A stretch of 64,000 nucleotides of DNA, taken from Plasmodiophora brassicae. Taxonomy: Eukaryota > Endomyxa: Phytomyxea > Phytomyxea > Plasmodiophorida. Positions within the stretch are counted from its first letter, which is position 1. Each line of letters begins with the position of its first letter. Below the pieces are notes generated by a model, which did no database searches, was not told where the DNA came from, and was given only the letters and a program-made list of their open reading frames with translations. Of the stretch, positions 28,881 through 39,767 are shown in pieces. Both the position numbers and the translations under genes were made by a program. Location: assembly GCA_036867785.1 (NCBI GenBank), contig CP145428.1:186001-250000 (forward strand), given 5' to 3'.

Positions 28881-29963
28881 CTACAAGTACGGTTTAGCGT
28901 TTGAGCACAGTGGGACGCGGGCAGTTGAATGAAATGTTGACAGACATGGTGGAGGGCTGTGCCTTGGGTTTGGAGGATGCCGATGTATGGGGCGTTCGCG
29001 CAGTGTAATGCACCTTGAATGCTCGGGGTATCCACCTATAAGACACTGCCAGTCAGCTACCAGTCCACGAAGGTTTTCGCGTACGTAGATGTTATACGCA
29101 GTTGAGCATGTACAGATCACTGTGATGTTGATCGTCACGTCGACGATGGCAATCAAATTCTCAACGGCCATGTTAAATGGATCGAAAGCGTCGACCACGA
29201 TGTCATTGATGAGAAGGTATACCATGGTACTGGTCGTACCCCCAAGTGCAATCGACGAATAGAACAAGTTTCGGCGCGCGACCTGTTCCAAATTGTCATT
29301 GCGTGCCTGACCGCCGCCTGATTTTCTATCAGTCGTTGCCAGGCGCGCCTGGTGCTCACGTAGCGACGCTGTGAACTTGTAGATCAGTAGTACAGAAAAG
29401 GTGGCTGTGGCAAGGACGAACAGGACCGCCACATACACAGGGTAGTGCGACACACAGACGCCAAACGTTTCGTCCACGTGACCCCTTGAAACGGCGGCAG
29501 TGAAAGCCGCGAATGGTAATACGCCGACTATCCCGACCTGGATCACTTTCATTAACGTCGTCGAGCGGGCTTGTTCGTCGACCAGCATCGCACGACTATA
29601 CAGGAATTGCAGAACTGACCCAACTGTAGAGCAATCTAGAACGTGACAACCTGTCAGGTTTACCCGGGTCAGTTGCTCCGCAGAAATTGACGACGTATTA
29701 CAGAGGATGCTTGAGATTTTGCCGGCGACAATGTTGCAAACGAGCGCTTGTGATGGCGACCACGGGTAAAGCCACTGAACCGCCACGCAAATCCCAGCGA
29801 GCGTCGCACAGGACGAGGCACAACAAATGGACCCCAGCATGACGGTGAATTTCTTCTCCTGAATCATCGTCATTGCAGTACATATGGCGACCAAGGCAGT
29901 GCCGAACGACACGCTACTGGCGGCAATGCCCGCGGCCTGGACCATCGCCTCCACGTCCGACAT
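28881..29963 (-). CDS. Seven-transmembrane receptor-like protein, copy 1
   Basis: Starts at the ATG at 29963. A 66-nt intron (29636-29701) is needed to join SSIL to CSTVGSVLQFL; the splice creates a Tyr codon. Hydrophobic segments fit seven transmembrane helices (for example VSFGTALVAICTAM, VMLGSICCASSCATLAGICV, VGIVGVLPFAAFTAAV, YVAVLFVLATATFSVLLIY and NLIAIVDVTINITVICTC). A basic loop (SLREHQARLATTDRKSGG) lies before TM6, as in G-protein-coupled receptors. No ligand class was recognised. A paralogue with the same intron follows at 30474-31373. The long C-terminal tail after the last TM differs from the paralogue. Confidence 0.75.
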   Translation of the reverse strand: MSDVEAMVQAAGIAASSVSFGTALVAICTAMTMIQEKKFTVMLGSICCASSCATLAGICVAVQWLYPWSPSQALVCNIVAGKISSILCNTSSISAEQLTRVNLTGCHVLDCSTVGSVLQFLYSRAMLVDEQARSTTLMKVIQVGIVGVLPFAAFTAAVSRGHVDETFGVCVSHYPVYVAVLFVLATATFSVLLIYKFTASLREHQARLATTDRKSGGGQARNDNLEQVARRNLFYSSIALGGTTSTMVYLLINDIVVDAFDPFNMAVENLIAIVDVTINITVICTCSTAYNIYVRENLRGLVADWQCLIGGYPEHSRCITLRERPIHRHPPNPRHSPPPCLSTFHSTARVPLCSNAKPYL

Positions 29964-30473
29964 TTCATCCGAGTAACTAAATGTGTTACCGATCCGGTGA
30001 TCGAAGCCGGTACTCTTGCGCAAGGATAAAAAAGCCTAGGTAGTATATCAGTCGATCCTGTGGTGTCTGGTTGATAAACAGGCTGGGCGGCGCCCGACGC
30101 AACGGTGTACTGCGCCGGGTCGGCTGGCTATGCTCGCCACGATCATAGTGACGGTGCGCACTGCGCCGCTCAGTCAAACTGGTGGCGAGGCTGTCTCTAC
30201 AGTAACCTTTTGCGTGAATTTAATTAAGGCACTTCTATTACAACAGCTAAGCATTCGTATTACATATATAGAAACAACCAATTTACAATACTGTATGGAA
30301 TCATGAGGACGACAGGTACGTACAGCACCGGCGACAACAGATTCATTATAGCACGGTTGAAGGATGCTGCTTCGATTTCTTGGTGTCGCCGGCTGTCGTC
30401 GCCTTCGCAGTGGACGACGCCTTAAGGGCTCGTGGTATCCATCTAGGAACAATGGAAATGAATTCGCGTTTCA
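29964..30473. other. Intergenic region between the two 7-TM genes
   Basis: About 510 bp; nothing recognised. It contains AT-rich patches (about 30210-30300) that could hold the promoter of copy 1 and the terminator of copy 2. Confidence 0.5.
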
Positions 30474-31373
30474 TTACCACGGGTACGTTTCACGGTGGAG
30501 AGTTACGTACACATTAGAGCACGTGCAAACCACGGTGATGTTGATGGCCACATCGATGAGGCCCAGGAAGTTTTCGATAGCCTGATGGAATGGGTCGAAC
30601 GCTGCGAACATGATGTCGTTGAGGAGGAGGTAGATCATGGTGCTTGTCGTCGCCCCAAGTGCGATTACCGAGTAGAACAAGTTCCGGCGAGCGATCTGTT
30701 CTAGTGAGTCGCTGCGCGCCTGGTGGCCGGCGCTTGACTTGCCGCTAGTCGACGATGCGATACGGGCCTGGTGCTCGCGCAGAGACGATGTGAATTTGTA
30801 GATCAGTAGAGCTGAGAACGCGAACGCGGCCATGACGAACATAGCCGCCAGATACAAGGGGAAGTTCGAGACGCAAAACGTATTGTCAACTTGTCCAGTC
30901 GATACAGCCGCTGAAAATGCACCGAAAGGTACAACGGAGATTATCCCGACCTGGATCATCCTCATCAGCAGCGTTGATCGGGCTTTGTCGTCAACCAGCA
31001 AAGCACGACAATGCAGGAATTGCAGGACGGATCCGATCGTGCAGCAATCTATGTATCACGATCGGAATGTCAGAATAACGGTAGTCGGAAACGTGAAGTA
31101 CAGCCAATTACAGAAAAAGCTGACGATTCTGCCGGCGACGATATCGCACGGTACCGATTGGGACGGTGACCATCTGTAAAGCCACTGGAGGGTGACGCCA
31201 ACCGCGCCGACCAAGGCGCAAAATGCTGCGCTGAGGATAGATCCCACCATGATTGTTGTTTTACCTTCTTGGAACATGGTGGCTGCAGTGCATATTACAA
31301 TCAGGAACGAGGCCAGCGCCACAACAATGGCGAGAGTGCCGGTCGCAAGTGACATCCACTCCACGGACGACAT
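30474..31373 (-). CDS. Seven-transmembrane receptor-like protein, copy 2
   Basis: Starts at the ATG at 31373. A 63-nt intron (31049-31111) lies at exactly the position of the copy 1 intron (after the codons for SFF, creating YCC). The two proteins align along their length (GSI...LQWLY.WSPSQ, GSVLQFL, LVD.[EK]ARST, IYKFT.SLREHQAR, ARRNLFYS.IALG.TTSTM). Copy 2 ends soon after the last TM (CSNVYVTLHRETYPW) and lacks the tail of copy 1. Function unknown; a tandem duplicate in head-to-tail order. Confidence 0.77.
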
Positions 31374-31645
31374 TGTTCCACCCCGACTCACAAGGTATGG
31401 AGGTATGATTAATGCCCTCACCGGATATGTGACGAGCGAGGTACGTAGAGTACCTCGGAAAATCCGGAATCGCAACTGTACCCTCTGGAATAATTGGATC
31501 GTAAACTCGGAACGGCTAGATAGTATCGACATTGGATTTGGAGACTAACAGCTCCTTGGTTGACGGAAGGGAACAGTATATGAACGCTCATAGTACCCTC
31601 CTCTTGGGTCGTATGGGCAGGTGCAAACATAAAGTTGATTGCCTG

Positions 31646-31855
31646 TCACATCGAAAAGGGTAAGAGAGTGATCACTGCCAGCTTATAGAGTGGAGCGAGT
31701 GCTTCGAACTGGGTGCCGCGGATGAGGTGCCCAAGTGTATAACTGGTCATAGCCCCGGGTGCAATGTTCGAGGAGGATAACTTCAGCGCGTGTGGACGTG
31801 ACGTCCCAGTAAGCGCTGCGCTCGTTTTAGCCCTGCCCGCAGTTCCGAGATCCAC
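31646..31855 (-). pseudogene. Possible relic of a third 7-TM copy
   Basis: The minus-strand frame reads SSSNIAPGAMTSYTLGHLIR...FEALAPLYKLAV. It lines up with SS.IALGGTTSTMVYLLI...DAFDPFNMAV of the two intact paralogues just downstream on the same strand. No start or upstream helices remain in frame. The similarity is modest, so this could be chance. Confidence 0.35.
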
Positions 31856-32025
31856 GCAATGCGAAAGCGCAGTCCTCGCCCCTCGGGCCCCTTGGCCTCT
31901 TCCATTGTTGTGGATTGGCGTCTAGCTATTTCTGGGTACGGTTACCTAGGCGTGGGAGACGTTTGACATCCCGCACAGTGTAATCCAGAGCGCGCGCTCG
32001 CTGAAGCTGAGTCAGGACGACCATC

Positions 32026-33363
32026 ATGCTATCGATGATGTTGATCGTTGTCCATTTGTCATGGCAATCGACGACAGGCGAGCGAACGACGTACACGATC
32101 GCTAAGGTCGAAAACGCCGACAACGACGTCGTCGTCAGCCAGTGCTGGGAGCTGCCCACGGTGGCGTTCTACAGGACACTACGCAACGGGAGCCGCCACA
32201 AATTGCAATTTGATGACATTCTGCTTCCGGGAAGCGACACCACAACCTCCCGCGAGCTCCCTCTGGGTGACGACAATGTACATGGGATTTCGCATGCTAG
32301 GTTGCTCATCTACGACGGGAACTCCCACGTCAGGTAATACGCCGTCTGTCGAAACACATTGAATGAAGGTGTAAACGGAAACGCTGCTGGTTAGTTTCGA
32401 TTTCGACGCTGCAAGTCACGTCTGGTTCGACGAAATGCACATCCTGCAAGGGCCAGAGGGCTCGTCCTGCCGAGCGTCGGTTATCAGTGTCGCAGTGGTC
32501 GGGTCGCCTCCTGTGGACCATGTATATGCCGTCATGCTTAAACATGACTGCCAGGATATCGTTGACGGTTCCACTCTACTGGACTGGGAGAAATATCCAG
32601 TCTATGCCGACAACAACGTCATACCACTTGGCCTGATGAGACAACACCAACAGGTATATTGCCATGCACCAGGCCCATAGATGGGACGTCTTTGACGCTA
32701 ATCCATTCTACAGCTTGAACACAAGAAAATCAGCGTATGCCAAGAACGAAATAGAATCAAAGTACAATTGGCAATCCTGGCCGGGCAGATCGGTGCGCAT
32801 GCCCAAGTATGCCGCAATGCAACGCGCCAATGCGCCCAGCTGAACCATACGGTGTCCTTGCTGAAGAAGGATATCGACCGAGCAAATGCACAGGTGCATC
32901 TGTTTCAGAAACAGGTCTGTGCTCGTGGTCAATTATTCATGTGGGTATATGCTCTCAATAACGTGTAACGATATAGCGGAACATTCTGCTGGGACTTGGA
33001 GCATTAGCAGTCGTCGGGCACCGACGTATCAGGAGCATCTCCGGAGGTTCATTGCTCCCACGAACCCAGGCAGGTCCGAGGCTATCTCCATTGAGTATCG
33101 CCACAGGAGCGATCGCTGTTGGCGTTAGTCTGGCTGCCTTCGCGAAAACACAACCCTCATCGCAGGGAGCGGGGGCCCGGGACAACATTCGACATGGGCC
33201 ACCGATTACGTCACCGGTTGCCATCGACATTGAGTCCCGGCATCGTTTCCGGATACGCATCCTCGTGGTCTCATTCGTCGTTGCCCTACTGATCGCGACC
33301 TGCCTCATTATCAGGAACCGACGACGTCGCTGTCGCCAACCAGTTCGACGTCCTGACAATTAG
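32026..33363 (+). CDS. Type I membrane protein, unrecognised family, copy A'
   Basis: Starts at the ATG at 32026 with a short signal peptide (MLSMMLIVVHLSWQSTTG). Exons: 32026-32333, 32395 to about 32493, about 32550-32652, about 32712-32912 and about 32976-33363. Features in order match copy A at 24397-25923: TTYTIAK, QCWELPTVAFY, FDFDAASHVWFDEMHILQ, NNVIPLGLMRQ, a coiled coil (LLKKDIDRANAQVHLFQKQ), a Gly/Ala hydrophobic run, and a C-terminal transmembrane helix (ILVVSFVVALLIATCLII) followed by RNRRRRC. Several intron positions coincide with copy A (before FDF, before the NNxIP segment, before RN/RD at the Gly/Ala run). Opposite orientation to copy A. Confidence 0.7.
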
Positions 33364-33664
33364 CGGTATACGTTTCCCTGAATGCCGGCCGGTTGAGCAT
33401 CCCTTTATAAATCGACGGGAACCGATATCGTTAGTGCTCGGCTCAACACCATGAACGACGTCGTCCACCGTCTGCAGGTCGATGCACATACGGAACGGGC
33501 ATGCAGCGCGTTCGCCGACCGATTACGGTGCATGCTCAAGGACTGTCTGTATTGACAGTGGCTGTACCGCGCGTTGTTGATCATGACATGCTCTACGACC
33601 CGGGCTCCGGCTTCTGCTCCCCGGGGCAATATAGCAGAAGGTGCAACCGATCGATCGGCCTGTG

Positions 33665-34036
33665 TCACGCGTCGGCGTCGTTTACGTCATCGGGTTGCAC
33701 GTCTTGCTTCGCCTCAGTGCGGTCGGATTGCGCCCAGTACGCGTCCATATCGTCGTCCAGTGTGTCCTTCGTCGCCGGTTGCGTTTGCCCACCACGGCCG
33801 CCTCGCCCACGGAAACTGCCACGCCCGCGACCCCTTCCACGGCCCCGTCCGCGCCCGCGCCCTCCACGGTACGGGAACGGCGCCGGCCGACCCCGATACG
33901 ACGTCGCCGTCGCCGGCGCCGGCGCCGCCCCAAACTTCTCCCTGCGCTTATCAATCGCCTTGCTGGACGTAACAGCCGGCGCGCTCGTCACCGACGCCGG
34001 CCGCGGGTCGGCGTCGAACACGACGCCCCGCACCAT
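33665..34036 (-). CDS. RGG-rich mRNA-export adaptor (CHTOP/ALYREF type tail)
   Basis: A 123-residue ORF from the ATG at 34036. The middle is a run of RG repeats (GRGRGRGRGRGSFRGRGGRGG), a typical PRMT1 substrate and RNA-binding region. The C-terminus KDTLDDDMDAYWAQSD matches the LDxxLDxYMxxT motif of the Friend-of-PRMT1 C-terminal domain, also found at the end of ALYREF. Both bind the helicase UAP56 and the TREX mRNA-export complex. No RRM is present, favouring CHTOP over ALYREF. Distinct from its neighbours in composition. Confidence 0.6.
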   Translation of the reverse strand: MVRGVVFDADPRPASVTSAPAVTSSKAIDKRREKFGAAPAPATATSYRGRPAPFPYRGGRGRGRGRGRGRGRGSFRGRGGRGGQTQPATKDTLDDDMDAYWAQSDRTEAKQDVQPDDVNDADA

Positions 34037-34280
34037 GATCGATGGGCAGCGGCGGGCGGGCGGGCGGGCGGGCGGCGACGGCGCGAAATGTGCGGTCCGT
34101 GGCTACAGCACCGCGCCGCCGGGCGCCCACCCGCCTGCCGCGCCCGCGCACTGCGGCGTGCCCGTGGCCGCTCCCCCCACAGGGCCCAGGCCGCCCCTGT
34201 AACATTCCCCGCCGGCCGCCCCGTCGGCCACGTGGCACACCGCCAGACTCGTATCGGCAGCAGCCCAGTCCCGGCAGTCG

Positions 34281-35191
34281 ATGGGCGACGACGACCCATG
34301 GAGGCAGCGACGTCTCCAGGTGGCGCTCGCGTTCCTGCTGTCGATAGTAGCGGTGTACCTGGCGACATGGGAAACGTTGACCATCGGCGACGACGACGTT
34401 GTCCGGATCGAGTACGACGGGTTCACGATCTTCCTATCGTGCGCGGCTCGATCGGCGCTGCGGTTCGAGTACCGGCTGGACGCTGACACAGGCAATGCGC
34501 GTCGGGCTCGACGATTCCGGCTCGACCCCCGCGTCCCGAAACGTTGCCAGCAATGGTCCACCGGTTCGTATGCGCGCATGCACGCTGGCTACGACCGCGG
34601 GCACCTGGTCCCCGCCAACCACGTCCGACGAGTCGCCGTGCGTGGTCTGGGAAACGTCGCTGATCACCTGACGACAGATGGACGAGTCCGATGAGCAGAT
34701 CCGCCAGACGAACTTCATGACGAACATCGTCCCGCAGGCGTCGGCCGTGAACCGTGGCCCGTGGCTGCAGACCGAGGTCCTCATCGAGTGCGCCAGGGAC
34801 ATTGCACCAGTCGACGTCTGGGGCGGCGTCCTGTTCGGCAACGACGCCCGCCAGGACTACTTCCTCGAATCGCATGGCATACGAACACCGTCGCACTTCT
34901 GGAAGGTGGCCGCCACCATCACAAACGACCAGCCGTACGTACGCGTGCCAGCGTACCAGTTGGACGGGGTGAGATGTGCACACTAACGGGAATCGGCGCA
35001 GCAACGTGATCGCCTGGCTGATCCCGAACACGGAAACCACGACGTCGTCGCACGCATCCTACATTGTCCCAGTGTCGACTATCGACCGCATGATCGCAGT
35101 GCACGGCCTGGGGCCCGTCCCCATTGACGAACGCCTGAAGCATACGATCGCGTCGCCATGGACAATCCCGGCGAATTGCGATCGATCATAA
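34281..35191 (+). CDS. DNA/RNA non-specific endonuclease, membrane-anchored or secreted
   Basis: Exon 1 (34281-34622) starts with a short basic N-terminus and a hydrophobic signal/anchor (VALAFLLSIVAVYLATW), and contains YDRGHLVPANH, the catalytic DRGH motif of the NucA/NucB-like Endonuclease_NS family. A 55-nt intron (34623-34677) joins to exon 2, which has QTNFMTNIVPQ...NRGPW and the metal-ligand Asn region, then SHFWKVAA. A second short intron (about 34953 or 34959 to 35001, donor ambiguous) leads to exon 3 with VIAWLIPNTE, the last conserved strand. These enzymes cut DNA and RNA using one divalent metal; the signal/anchor places it in the secretory route or a membrane. Confidence 0.82.
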
Positions 35192-35275
35192 AAGGGAGCG
35201 CTGACGTTTATGGGTACTGTATTACAGTCATTTCGATTGGTGTCTGTCTGTGTTTGTGTGGGCGCTATACAGCAA

Positions 35276-36087
35276 TCAGTCCTCCTGATTGTCCTGGCTG
35301 TCCTGTGTCCAGAGCGTCAGGTTGTCACGCAGCAATTGCATGATGAGCGTGCTGTCCTTGTACGACGCCTCGTCGAGCGTGTCGAGCTTGGCGATGGCGT
35401 CGTCGAATGCCGTCTTTGCCAGCTCGCAGGCCTTGTCCGGCTGCTGCAGGATCTCGAAATAGCAGACGGAGAAGTTTAGGGCCAGGCCGAGGCGAATCGG
35501 GTGCGTCGGCGGCAGCAGGTCCGGTGACGACGTCGCCAGCTCCATGGCCGCCTCGTAGTTCTCCTTCGCCTTGTCCGCGTGGCCCTGGTCGGGTTCGAAC
35601 TCGGCGAAATAACGATAGTAGTCGCCCGTCATCTTTAAATAGAACACCTATGGCATCCGGCCGGTTCAGCGTTGTCGAGAACGAAACGGTCGACGGCGCG
35701 AGCGCAACCAACCTGCGATTCGACGTTGTTGACCTTGCGTGCGGCCGGTATGAGGTGCTGGTACAGGATATCGAGGACTTCGCGGCAGATTTTCGCGAGT
35801 TCGCCTTCGACCTGTTTGCGGTAGACGCCAATCAGGTCGTTGGACTTGTTCTCTTCGACGTTCAGCGTGCGCCAGGAGGCGCGCCTCGCCCCGATCACGT
35901 TCTTGTAGGCGACCGAGATCAGGTTGCGCTCCTCGACGGACAGGTCGCCCTTGACGACGTCGGTGACCAGCAGGCGCATGAACCGCGTCATGTCGTCATA
36001 CCGCTCCGCGGTCTCCGCCGTTTTCGCCATGAACAGCAGCTGGTCCTTGCTGAGCGGGCCGAGATCGGTCTCGACGGTCTCCCCCAT
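35276..36087 (-). CDS. 14-3-3 protein
   Basis: Exon 1 (35734-36087, ATG at 36087) and exon 2 (35276-35647) are joined across an 86-nt intron (35648-35733). Conserved blocks: [39 protein letters not shown] (signature 1), IYQHLIP-like, [31 protein letters not shown] (signature 2) and [19 protein letters not shown]. The length of about 240 residues is normal. 14-3-3 dimers bind phosphoserine/threonine motifs in the cytoplasm. The basic pocket residues (K, R, R, Y) are present in these blocks. Confidence 0.96.
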
Positions 36088-36421
36088 GACCGGCACCACC
36101 ACCACGACGAACGGACCAACCGACGACCAGCGACCACCGCGCGACTGCTCCCCGAATCGCGCTGCGGACTTCGCGTCGTGGCAAAATCAGGCAACGCGGG
36201 TGGGGCGGGCCCGCGCGCCCCACCCGGCCGTAACGTTAGCCCCGACTGGGCGCCCCGAAATAGCGCCCCCCAGTGGCGACCACGGACCGCCCACCCGACC
36301 GATCTGCGTCACGACGCTCCCCGGCCCCGGGCCTCGTTCGGATGATGTTGCCATCATCACAACAATACAATACATTCAGGGTGCCGTCGCGCGTACAGCC
36401 GAGCGGCGCATGCCGTGTAAT

Positions 36422-38996
36422 TCAGAGGAACGTCGGGCGTTGCCGCCGCCGGGGTTCCGACGTCGTCGCGTCCAGGTCCAGGAGGTCGTCGTTGAACAGG
36501 ACGTCGGCATTGTTGGTACTGTCGTCACCGGCGTCGTCGTCGTCGTCGTCGTCGAAGTAGTCGTACTGGCGATCTTCCTCAGGGACGGGGCCGAGCTCCA
36601 GTCGCCCTGTGCACGCCACACCGTAAACGCAACGTTCTCATGGCATGCCATCGATCGGCATATCGCACGCAGGATCACTTGTTCGAGGCGGTCGTACTCG
36701 GCCTGCAGATCGTCAGACGGTTTCGTGTGCAGGACGTTGGTGGCACCCAACAGGACCGACGTGTGCTGGGAGCACTCCAGGCAGATGACGGCCTGGATGG
36801 CATCCATGGCGAGGACGCGCTTGCGGAACATCAGCCTGGCGTGTGCTGTACGTGCGATGTTGCCGTCAATCAGTGCCTGCGATCATACCAGTCCATTACG
36901 TACCCTGCGCGAGTCGCACGAGGCTCTCCATCAGTCGAAGCGTGGTCCGCGACGTGCTACGACGGGGCGAGTTCCGCTGCAGGCGATAGTATTTGGACAG
37001 GATCTGACACGGCAGTCAGAGATCGGCCGGCGCGATGTGCCCCCGGAACCACAACCGACCAACTGGCTGAACGGGGACATGACCGGGGCGAGCTCGCATC
37101 GGATCAGGTCAAAGTACGCGCGAAGCGTCGCTAGCGGCCAGCCTCCGTCCCTGCCGGCCGCATGCGTCGTCCCGTTGACCACGTAGTCGGCGACACCCTC
37201 GTCCCAGGCCGGGTCCTGGTTGTCCAGCAGCAGCACTGCACCCGATCGGTCAGGCGGGCGTGGCGACGTCCGCTATCCACCTACTGATCATGTCGAACCG
37301 GCTCAGGAGCGACGAGGCGATGCCGAGGCTGGCGGCAAGGTCGCCGGAGACGTCCAGGCGGGATCCGGCCGGCGGGTTCATGGCGGCGATCACCGTGCAC
37401 CGCGTGTTCAACGTGCAGACCAGGCCGCCTTTCGCCACACCTACGCGTGTGTCAGGACCGCGAAGCGCCATCCCCAATTGCGCGTTCCCTCACTGATCGA
37501 CTGCTGCTCCATGGCCTCGTGGATCGCGGCCCGATCGGCGGGTCGCATGGCGCCGAACTCGTCGATGCAGCACAGGCCGCCGTCGGCCAGGACCAGGGCG
37601 CCGGCTTCCAGCGCCATCTGCCCGTCGGCATCGCGGACGCAGGCGGCCGTCAGCCCGGCGGCCGTCGTCCCGATGCCGGTCGTCACCACCGACCTGGGCA
37701 TCAGCTTCGCCGCGTACTGCAGCAGCTGGGACTTGCCCGTGCCGGCCGACCCGACCAGCAGCAGGTGGCTGTGCCCACGAAGGTGATGGTCGCCGTCGGA
37801 CGCGACCCCGCCGATCAGGCTGAGCGCCACCGCCAGCTTCACGGCTGTCATCTCGTACAGGTGCGGGCAGACGGATTCGACAATGGCGCGCCGGGCGTCC
37901 AGCAGCGTGCCGCGCCGGGCGTGGTCGCGCCAGAACGCGCGGAACTCGCGCCGATGGCAACGGGTGTCGCCGCCGCCGACCTTGCTGATGCCGCTGCCGG
38001 TCGCGCTGCTCGCCCTGTCGATGTGGATCGCGTCGACGAACAGGCGCAGCAGGCACGGGCGCTCGGGGTGCGGCCCGGGGACCGCCCATTGCACGCGCAC
38101 GATGCCCGTCACGACGACGCCCGTGCCCGGCTGGACCGTGTCGACCAGGCCGTCGCGAAGGATCACCGTCGTGGAGCGCGGGATCGACCCCAGCTGCAGG
38201 GCGGTGACGTTCTCCTGCACGCGGATCTCCTGGTAGTCGGTGCACACGCGGGACCCTTCGACGAACCTGTCCAGGGGCGGGGGCGCGCACGCGCACGTCA
38301 GCAACGACGCTGTCGGCGCGCGGGCGAACGCGCGTATACTATACGTGAACTGTTTCGAGCGGCAGGCACGCGACGACGGGCACTTTGCCGGCGAGGCGAT
38401 CGTCGTCCCGTTCTGCAGGTCGACCTGGACGGCGAACGTCGTCCCGCACGCCTTGCACAGGTACTGGCGCTCGCTCTCCAGGACCTTGACGGCGCCGACG
38501 CGCACGACGGTCCCGTGCAGGTCCACCAGCCGGCCGTCGTCGTCCGCTCGCATCGCTATGCCAACGCGTCGTCGTCAGCGATTGCCAGCGGCGGTGGCGA
38601 CGGCGACGAGCGACCCTTACCGGAGACGGTTCGTCGCGTGGCGAACCTGTCCAGGGGCATGGAGAACAGGCGGACGCGGGCGTTGCGGTTGCCGTCCTGG
38701 CCCTGGGCGATCAGGAGCGCGTCGTTCAGCCTGGCGAGCATCTCGGTCGGGTTCCGGTAGATCAGGTGCGCCAGCAGCGGGTCGTCGTCCAGCAGCGTCA
38801 TGACGTTGACGTCGAGGAACGCGTGCCCGGCGGGGTCGCCGGCCATGGCGGCCAGGTCGCCAGGGAACCGCTCGGCGATCATGCCGGCGAGCTGGTCCGC
38901 ATCGGGCAGCATCCGCTCGGCGGCGTCGTCATCGACGTCCCAGAGGTCGGCCCTCCAGTCGTCGACGTCGTCGGCGTCGCTGGCCGGGCGCGGCAT
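36422..38996 (-). CDS. MCM9: MCM9 DNA helicase
   Basis: The ATG at 38996 begins about seven exons with short introns, all in matching phase (for example GTAAGG...CATAG before the MRADD exon). Features: an N-terminal MCM domain (LLAHLIYRNPTEML, HGTVVRVGAVKVLESE), a zinc finger starting CKAC, Walker A GSAGTGKSQLLQ, Walker B CCIDEF, an arginine-finger region SLLSRFDMI, and LLLDNQDPAWDEGV...TLRAYFDLI, which is typical of MCM9 rather than MCM2-8. The C-terminal MCM winged part (ILSKYYRLQRNS, RTTLRLMESLVRLA, AHARLMFRKRV) follows. It ends with a short acidic tail instead of the long vertebrate extension. MCM8-MCM9 acts in homologous-recombination repair. Confidence 0.87.
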
Positions 38997-39032
38997 CCGT
39001 CCTAGAATTGGCCTCCCCCGCGGGCACCCGCA
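38997..39032. promoter_or_regulatory. 36-bp bidirectional intergenic region
   Basis: Only 36 bases separate the start codon of MCM9 (minus) from that of the METTL26-like gene (plus). Any promoter must be shared or overlap the coding sequences. No TATA box is visible. Confidence 0.6.
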
Positions 39033-39767
39033 ATGCTGACGGCGGGCGCCTGCGCGCGCAACCGGCAACCCATCGCCGGTCGCTTCCGGGACCGCCTCGG
39101 CGCCCTGCTCGGTCGCCCGTGGACCCTACTGGAGGTCGGATCAGGTCGGGCGGCAACCGTCGTCGCGGCCTGGCCCGCTGCTGACTGCTCGACAGGGACG
39201 GGGGAGCACGCCGCGTACCTGTCGCAGGCGCTGGACAATGTCACGTGGCACCCGACGGAGGCGGACGTCGACGGGCCCCTGATGCAGTCGATCGCGTTGC
39301 GGAACGCGGGGCGGGCGAACGTCGCGCCCGTTCGCGCCCTGGACGCGACGCGGCACCCGTGGCCCGTCCCCGCCGACGCGTTCGACGTTGTCTTCGCCTG
39401 CAACGTCATCCACATCGCGCCGGTCGAGGTCGGGATGAACTCGGGTCCGGACGTAGCACCCCGCCGGCGCGTGATGACCTGTACGTAGGTGCTGGAGGGG
39501 ATCGTGGCGGGCGCGTATCGCGCCTGCCGTCCCGGCGGGTACCTGGTGACGTACGGGCCGTACAAGTTCGGGGGCGCCTGCTCGCCCCAGTCCAGCGTCG
39601 ACTTCGACGCCTGGCTGCGGACGCGGGACGCGCGCTTCGGGATCCGCGATTTCGAACACGTCGATCGGTGCGCGCGCGACGCCGGGTTCGCGCTGCACGC
39701 CTGCGACCCGATGCCCGCCAGCAACCACATGTGCTTCTGGGTCAAGGCGCCGCCGCCGTCGGGCTGA
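39033..39767 (+). CDS. METTL26/DUF938 SAM-dependent methyltransferase
   Basis: Three exons: 39033-39144, 39196-39428 and 39489-39767, with introns of 51 and 60 nt that restore the conserved motif LEVGSGTGEHAAYL (motif I, SAM binding). Also seen: NRQPI near the N-terminus, WHPTEAD, FDVVFACNVIHIAP, RPGGYLVTYGPYKFGG, FDAWLRTRDARFGIRDFEHV and MPASNHMCFW. These are the family signatures of DUF938 (human METTL26). The product is about 207 residues, as usual. The substrate is not established for the family. It is head-to-head with MCM9. Confidence 0.88.

Noticed and set aside
31926-32159. Minus-strand 77-residue hydrophobic ORF as a 7-TM exon
   Set aside because: It overlaps the first exon of the plus-strand type I membrane protein, which has a matching paralogue; alignment with the 7-TM genes is not convincing.
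37447-38760. 437-codon open frame opposite MCM9
   Set aside because: It spans MCM9 introns and exons alike and has no family signature, while the minus strand has Walker A/B and MCM9 blocks.
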